Source: Endomychus coccineus (taxonomy: Eukaryota; Arthropoda; Insecta; Coleoptera; Endomychidae). Taken from it: DNA of 64,000 bases. The notes beneath the pieces are model-generated. The model was not told the DNA's origin. It did no database searches and saw nothing but the letters and a program-made list of their open reading frames with translations. Where the stretch lies: the NCBI GenBank assembly GCA_958510875.1, contig OY294068.1, forward strand, positions 25,772,297 through 25,836,296, in the 5' to 3' direction. This document shows positions 60,501-64,000 of this stretch, in pieces. Within the stretch, counting starts at the first letter, position 1. Every line of letters begins with the position of its first letter. Position numbers and translations under genes: made by a program.

Positions 60501-63500
60501 GCACCAATTTCAATTAAAATGCCCACGTCGCCGAAACGAACAGAAACACGATTAAACGAAATTGTAAACGTCAACGTTTAATCGTGTTTCTGTTCGTTTC
60601 GGCGACGTGGGCATTTTATTTGAAATTGGTGCGATTTGGACGCTTTGTGTAATACAATTAGTTTTAAGTAATAAAGTTTTAGACATAATAAGTCTTCTGA
60701 TGATGGTCGTGAGACCGAAACGTAGGTAAAGACAAAAATTTAAAACAGAGTGTTAATGTGACCTATTTCCCGAGAATTTTTATATATAATTCATACTGGG
60801 TCAAGAATCTTTATTATGGTTGAAATATATATTTTTACATTATGGTTGTTTTACCTTTGGCTATATTGGACAAAGATACCAGCAGAGCACTGCTGGCTCC
60901 AGTTCCTTGACCCATAACAACAATTTTATACGGATTTCCTCCAAAGAAACCAATGTAATTTCGAATGAACTGAACTGCTAATGCCATGTCCCACAAAGCA
61001 GCGTTTCCAGGCATTTCCCTTGTTCCTGAACTCAAAAATCCCAACGATCCCAAACGATACTGGATTGTCACTACCACCAACTGTTTACCAACAAGTTGCC
61101 TTACCTATGAATTTAGAATTGTATTATCAGAAATTAAAATAGATTCGTTATATGAGAAATAATTCTAATAATAATAATAAATCGTCTTTACTGGTGAAGG
61201 TACAAAATAGGCGCAGTTTAGCCAAAGGTTACTCTTACACTTAACCTAAGATGTACAGATCAAGTCAGCTAAAATGATAAACGTAGCTACATGAAATAAT
61301 GTGACTAGGAAAGTATTCAAGTTAGTATTCCAGGAAGTGTTTTTTCAGAATGATTCTTATTTTTGTTTTCGAAAATTGCATACAATTGATTAACAGTGAG
61401 TTGTAGAATTTGACGGAGAGATAAGTGAACGACCTCGTGAAACAATGACGTTTTATGCTGAGGAACATGAAATTTGTTTTTTGATCTTACATCCAATGAA
61501 TGTAGCAGACCTAGGAAACAATATTTAATAATAAATATGGAATGAGTAGAAGTTATTTAATTCAAATAGATTCACAATTATCAAAAGTATAGTTGAAATA
61601 TTCTATTGCATCCTCAAAAACTTCAGAGGTAAATTTATTATAGCCTCTGGTGAAGCTTCAAAATACTTGTATCAATAGTTCTTATTTTAATGAGTATTAA
61701 TCTGTTTTATTTGTTTGTTTTATTATATTTGAAAAATATATTCACATTACCTATGAAAATGCATGAATACTTACAAGGTCCTTATACGTCCAAAAAATTT
61801 GAAATAATCAGAATTTTGAATAACAGTTTTGTTTGGAATGAACCGTTCAGAAGCTCAAAATTGAAGGCGATCAATTTTTATTAGAAGCTCCTCAAAATTT
61901 ACATCTTCAAGATTCGTTTTGGAATTATCGTTAAGTGGAATCACAAAGGCAATATTCATAGATAGCACTGATCCTCGAAATGATCCCTGAGGTACACCCT
62001 GATTCATTAGAAAATGGGTTGATATAAATCCATTTAACAAAAATTTGTTGTTTCCAATTAATCAATTGATTTTTATTGTCTCATGAAAAGCATAATTACA
62101 TGAGAATTTTTGAGTCACAGTGGAAGCTTAGTGCGGTTTATGAATTAATTTTTCAATCCATCATCAACGAATGTCAAAATTGCATTAGCGGATCTACCCG
62201 TAAGAATGTTGTACTTGTCGTGGTTTTGTAATTTTTCTGTGAATTGGAATAATTTAAATTCAAACAATCTAAAATTGGTATGAGACGTAGAATGCGAAAA
62301 CTGGAGTAACGGAAGTAAATAAAAAAAATTCCATAATTTCACCCTTTACTATGTGATATGAAATTATGTCCACGACTATTGTATAAAATATGCATAATGC
62401 ATGTGTTTCCTCAAGCATAATGATATCTATTAATCACTAGTGAATAATGAAATCATTATTCACTACCATCAATATGACAAACATGATAGAAACGTATAGA
62501 CAAATACGATAAAAATAGAGCGTGTTATGAAACGTCAAGTCAGATCGAATTTAATTTGAAACGTCAACAATTTGTTGGTTCGACTTGTTTCAACAGCAAA
62601 GTTTATTAGTATCAAAGTATTATTTATACGTCGTGGACAAAGTGTAGTATTCTACTTGCATATTATGGCTATTAATCACTTGGATGATTTACGACACTTG
62701 CCTGCGGCTCGTGCCGTAAACTTCATCAACGTGAATAATAGCCACCATAATATGCTCGTTGAATAATATATTATAAATAGCTTCAAACAATGGTGAATAA
62801 ATCAGGTCTGTAATCATTAACGAGTAGAATATTGTTTTTATGTTTGTATATTTCTAAATATTCCAGTAAAATTAGTTTCAAACTGTATATAAATATGTAA
62901 ACTTTGAGGAAAAAAATGATTATTGTCAATGAATGATTTGCAAGTGTGCAACCTGTTTTTGAAAGTCTAAAGTATATTTTATGTTCATGAAACCTAATAG
63001 AAAATGAGGGTCCTGTCTGACCTATATAGAAGGAATCATATTCTAAATAAGACTATAGATTTATCAACTGTCTTTGTTATTATATAACATATGTCCTGAT
63101 TTAGAATTGGCTTCAAATGCTGTATTTAAGTTATGCTGTTTCAAAATGTTTTGGATTTTTTCCAAAATAATATGCTAATATGGTCAAATTCCCATCTAAA
63201 CTCAAATTAAATACGTACCCCATACTGAGATGCAGATCCAAATCTGAACCCACCACCATGAATCCATACAATAACCGGTAACCCTAAAACCATATTTATG
63301 AAAAACAAATTTTCAGCAAAACACGAGTGTATATAAGGATGTAACCTTCTGTTCCTGTTGGAAGATCAGGGGTGAAGATGTTGAGAAACAGACAATCTTC
63401 ATCACCAATAATTTGCTTTCGACCTGGCAGAGGTTGAACACATGGAGGGGGGTATTTGGTTGCATTAACGAAACCTTCCAAAAAATGTTCCTGAGGTCTC

Positions 63501-63850
63501 TGTAAAATTTAAACCACATTGAAATAACGTGCGATATAAAAAAACGCGTAACTTACGACAAATCTAAGTTTTCCTTTCGGCGCTTTTGCAAATCGAATAC
63601 CTTTGAATACATAATGGGGGTAATCTCTCACACCTTGTACTCTTGCAGATTTACCATTGAATCGAGTATAAACAGTGGGATCATCTTCTGGGGGAACATT
63701 AGCAGGTTCCCCACCTACTATTCTTCTAACTCTAGGACCTCTTTCATCACAATATGTGAGAGTTGAAATCAGACATATTGTTATTCCAATATCAATAATT
63801 CTAGGACGGAATTTTAATCCTAATATAAAAAAATCAGTAAACAATATCAT
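57503..63850 (-). CDS. Secreted carboxylesterase-like protein, nucleophile lost (9 exons, 725 aa)
   Basis: Exons in gene order are 63850-63557, 63499-63346, 63283-63219, 61104-60855, 60252-60080, 59997-59775, 59715-59494, 59378-59217 and 58137-57503. They join in frame (2178 nt). The start gives a hydrophobic leader (IGITICLISTLTYC), but an acceptor at 63819 leaves open an alternative first exon. The alpha/beta-hydrolase landmarks are FKGIRFAKAP, EDCLFLNIFTPD, the oxyanion loop HGGGF (158-162), the nucleophile elbow GQGTG, where Thr239 replaces Ser, the acid E380 (TRDET) and H522 (SHGDDLAYLF). Loss of Ser suggests a non-catalytic cholinesterase-like protein, as in glutactin and related insect clades. 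A roughly 190-aa C-terminal extension carries NKLTDDIFHPK twice. Function is unknown; a secreted or adhesive role is inferred. Confidence 0.85.
58210..58440 (-). pseudogene. Penelope-like RT N-terminal fragment
   Basis: The minus strand reads LNADKCNKTVIMHRNDYENK, then LLNDETTYKQLKSDP. 'ADKGNKTV.M...Y' is the first RT block of Penelope-like elements. It lies in intron 8 of the esterase-like gene, next to a plus-oriented PLE end (58441-58560). Confidence 0.75.
58443..58484 (+). ncRNA. Hammerhead ribozyme motif (PLE-associated), copy 3
   Basis: Same layout as copy 2, with one change in the 3' strand of stem I (AACGAC), which introduces a C-U mismatch. The core and stems II and III are intact. 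It is followed by the PLE terminal block to 58560. Confidence 0.7.
58561..59216. other. Esterase-like intron 8 remainder
   Basis: 58968-59035 is a small CG-rich island (gcggagccgggttggagcgg and following) unlike its surroundings. It could be a fragment of a short interspersed element. Nothing else was recognised. Confidence 0.35.
60400..60441 (-). ncRNA. Hammerhead ribozyme motif (PLE-associated), copy 4
   Basis: Minus-strand copy in the left arm of the palindrome. Stem I (GTCTT/AAGAC), core and stem III are intact. The loop of stem II is ATGA instead of GTGA. Confidence 0.75.
60692..60733 (+). ncRNA. Hammerhead ribozyme motif (PLE-associated), copy 5
   Basis: Plus-strand copy in the right arm of the palindrome. 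Stem I, stem II and core are intact. The stem III loop reads GTAG instead of GTAC, with closing pairs unchanged. Confidence 0.75.
61105..61849. other. Esterase-like intron 3, proximal part, nothing recognised
   Basis: AT-rich with no feature. Confidence 0.45.
61850..62342 (-). pseudogene. Non-LTR RT remnant in esterase-like intron 3
   Basis: Minus strand: TGRSANAILTFVDD (62342-62145) resembles the 'GFR.GRST.DAI' block, and MNQGVPQGSFRGSVLSMNI (62040-61855) is the GVPQGS block of non-LTR RTs. These are in the right order, and the rest has decayed. Confidence 0.55.
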
Positions 63851-63900
63851 ACATATTGCTAAATGTTATTTGAGAAAGTCTAGTGATTATATTTGTTTAT

Positions 63901-63987
63901 ACCGGGATATCAAAAATTATCTTGGTCAAGGGTGGTTGTGGAATCTAAAACGTGTGTCTTACTTTACGTTTGGAATAATTATGTTAT
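63901..63987 (+). mobile_element. Left end of the Tc-like family (partial)
   Basis: accgggatatcaaaaattat and the following ~70 bp match the left TIR of the element at 18231. The right part is missing within the window, and similarity fades at the window edge. Located just upstream of the first exon of the esterase-like gene. Confidence 0.8.
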
Positions 63988-64000
63988 AATTAATTTGAAG

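Larger units (their letters stand above)
60346..60788. repeat. Giant palindrome made of two inverted Penelope-like ends
   Basis: Arms 60346-60558 and 60575-60788 are near-perfect inverse copies of about 213 bp around a 16-nt centre. Each arm holds one full hammerhead motif, the block with gcgatttggacgctttgtgt (or a close variant) and the terminal gtgacctatttc block; the plus arm continues to tgggtcaagaatc at 60814. Lies in intron 4 of the esterase-like gene. Confidence 0.92.

Overview
The window is a piece of an AT-rich, transposon-rich insect nuclear genome. The evidence is spliceosomal genes with GT-AG introns, a PIWI-clade Argonaute, Tc/mariner, hAT and Penelope-like elements, non-LTR retrotransposons and a probable LTR element. 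A beetle would fit, but that is a guess; the sequence does not settle the order. All exon models below were built by hand from splice signals and reading-frame continuity, not from transcripts.

Four host genes can be assembled. (1) 4916-8142, + strand: a TEX9-like coiled-coil protein, 6 coding exons, 293 aa. (2) 42437-14412, - strand: a piwi/aubergine-like gene, 9 coding exons, 907 aa, with the slicer residues present. (3) 46704-57406, + strand: an SLC16/monocarboxylate-transporter-like protein, 7 coding exons, 612 aa. (4) 63850-57503, - strand: a secreted carboxylesterase-like protein, 9 coding exons, 725 aa, whose nucleophile serine is replaced by threonine. TEX9 and piwi are convergent, piwi and the transporter are divergent, and the transporter and the esterase-like gene are convergent with 96 bp between their stop codons.

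Almost everything else is mobile DNA. A probable LTR occurs twice in opposite orientation, at 1-1486 and 54814-56788. Penelope-like elements (PLEs) occur at about 1780-4523 and 36827-40043, with solo ends at 45045, 58437 and 60346. Their ends carry a 42-nt motif that folds as a type I hammerhead ribozyme, with five recognisable copies. Non-LTR elements lie at 9302-12245, 26236-30490 (one nested in another), 31920-33045, 40052-41720 and 61850-62342. DNA transposons are a DUF7869-like element of unassigned superfamily (12924-14393), a Tc-like element with long TIRs (18231-19781, plus partial copies at 25940 and 63901), a mariner-like element (22434-23923) and a hAT element with a perfect 8-bp target duplication (43438-44809). 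Several long inverted-repeat (foldback) elements sit in piwi introns.

The piwi gene spans about 28 kb for 2.7 kb of coding sequence, and much of its recognisable intron content is transposons. The gene that guards the germline against transposons is itself heavily colonised. The best candidates for new biology are the ribozyme-bearing PLE family with its inverted ends and giant palindrome, the transposon with repeated subterminal motifs placed 18 bp after the piwi stop codon, and the perfect hairpins at the TEX9 stop codon.
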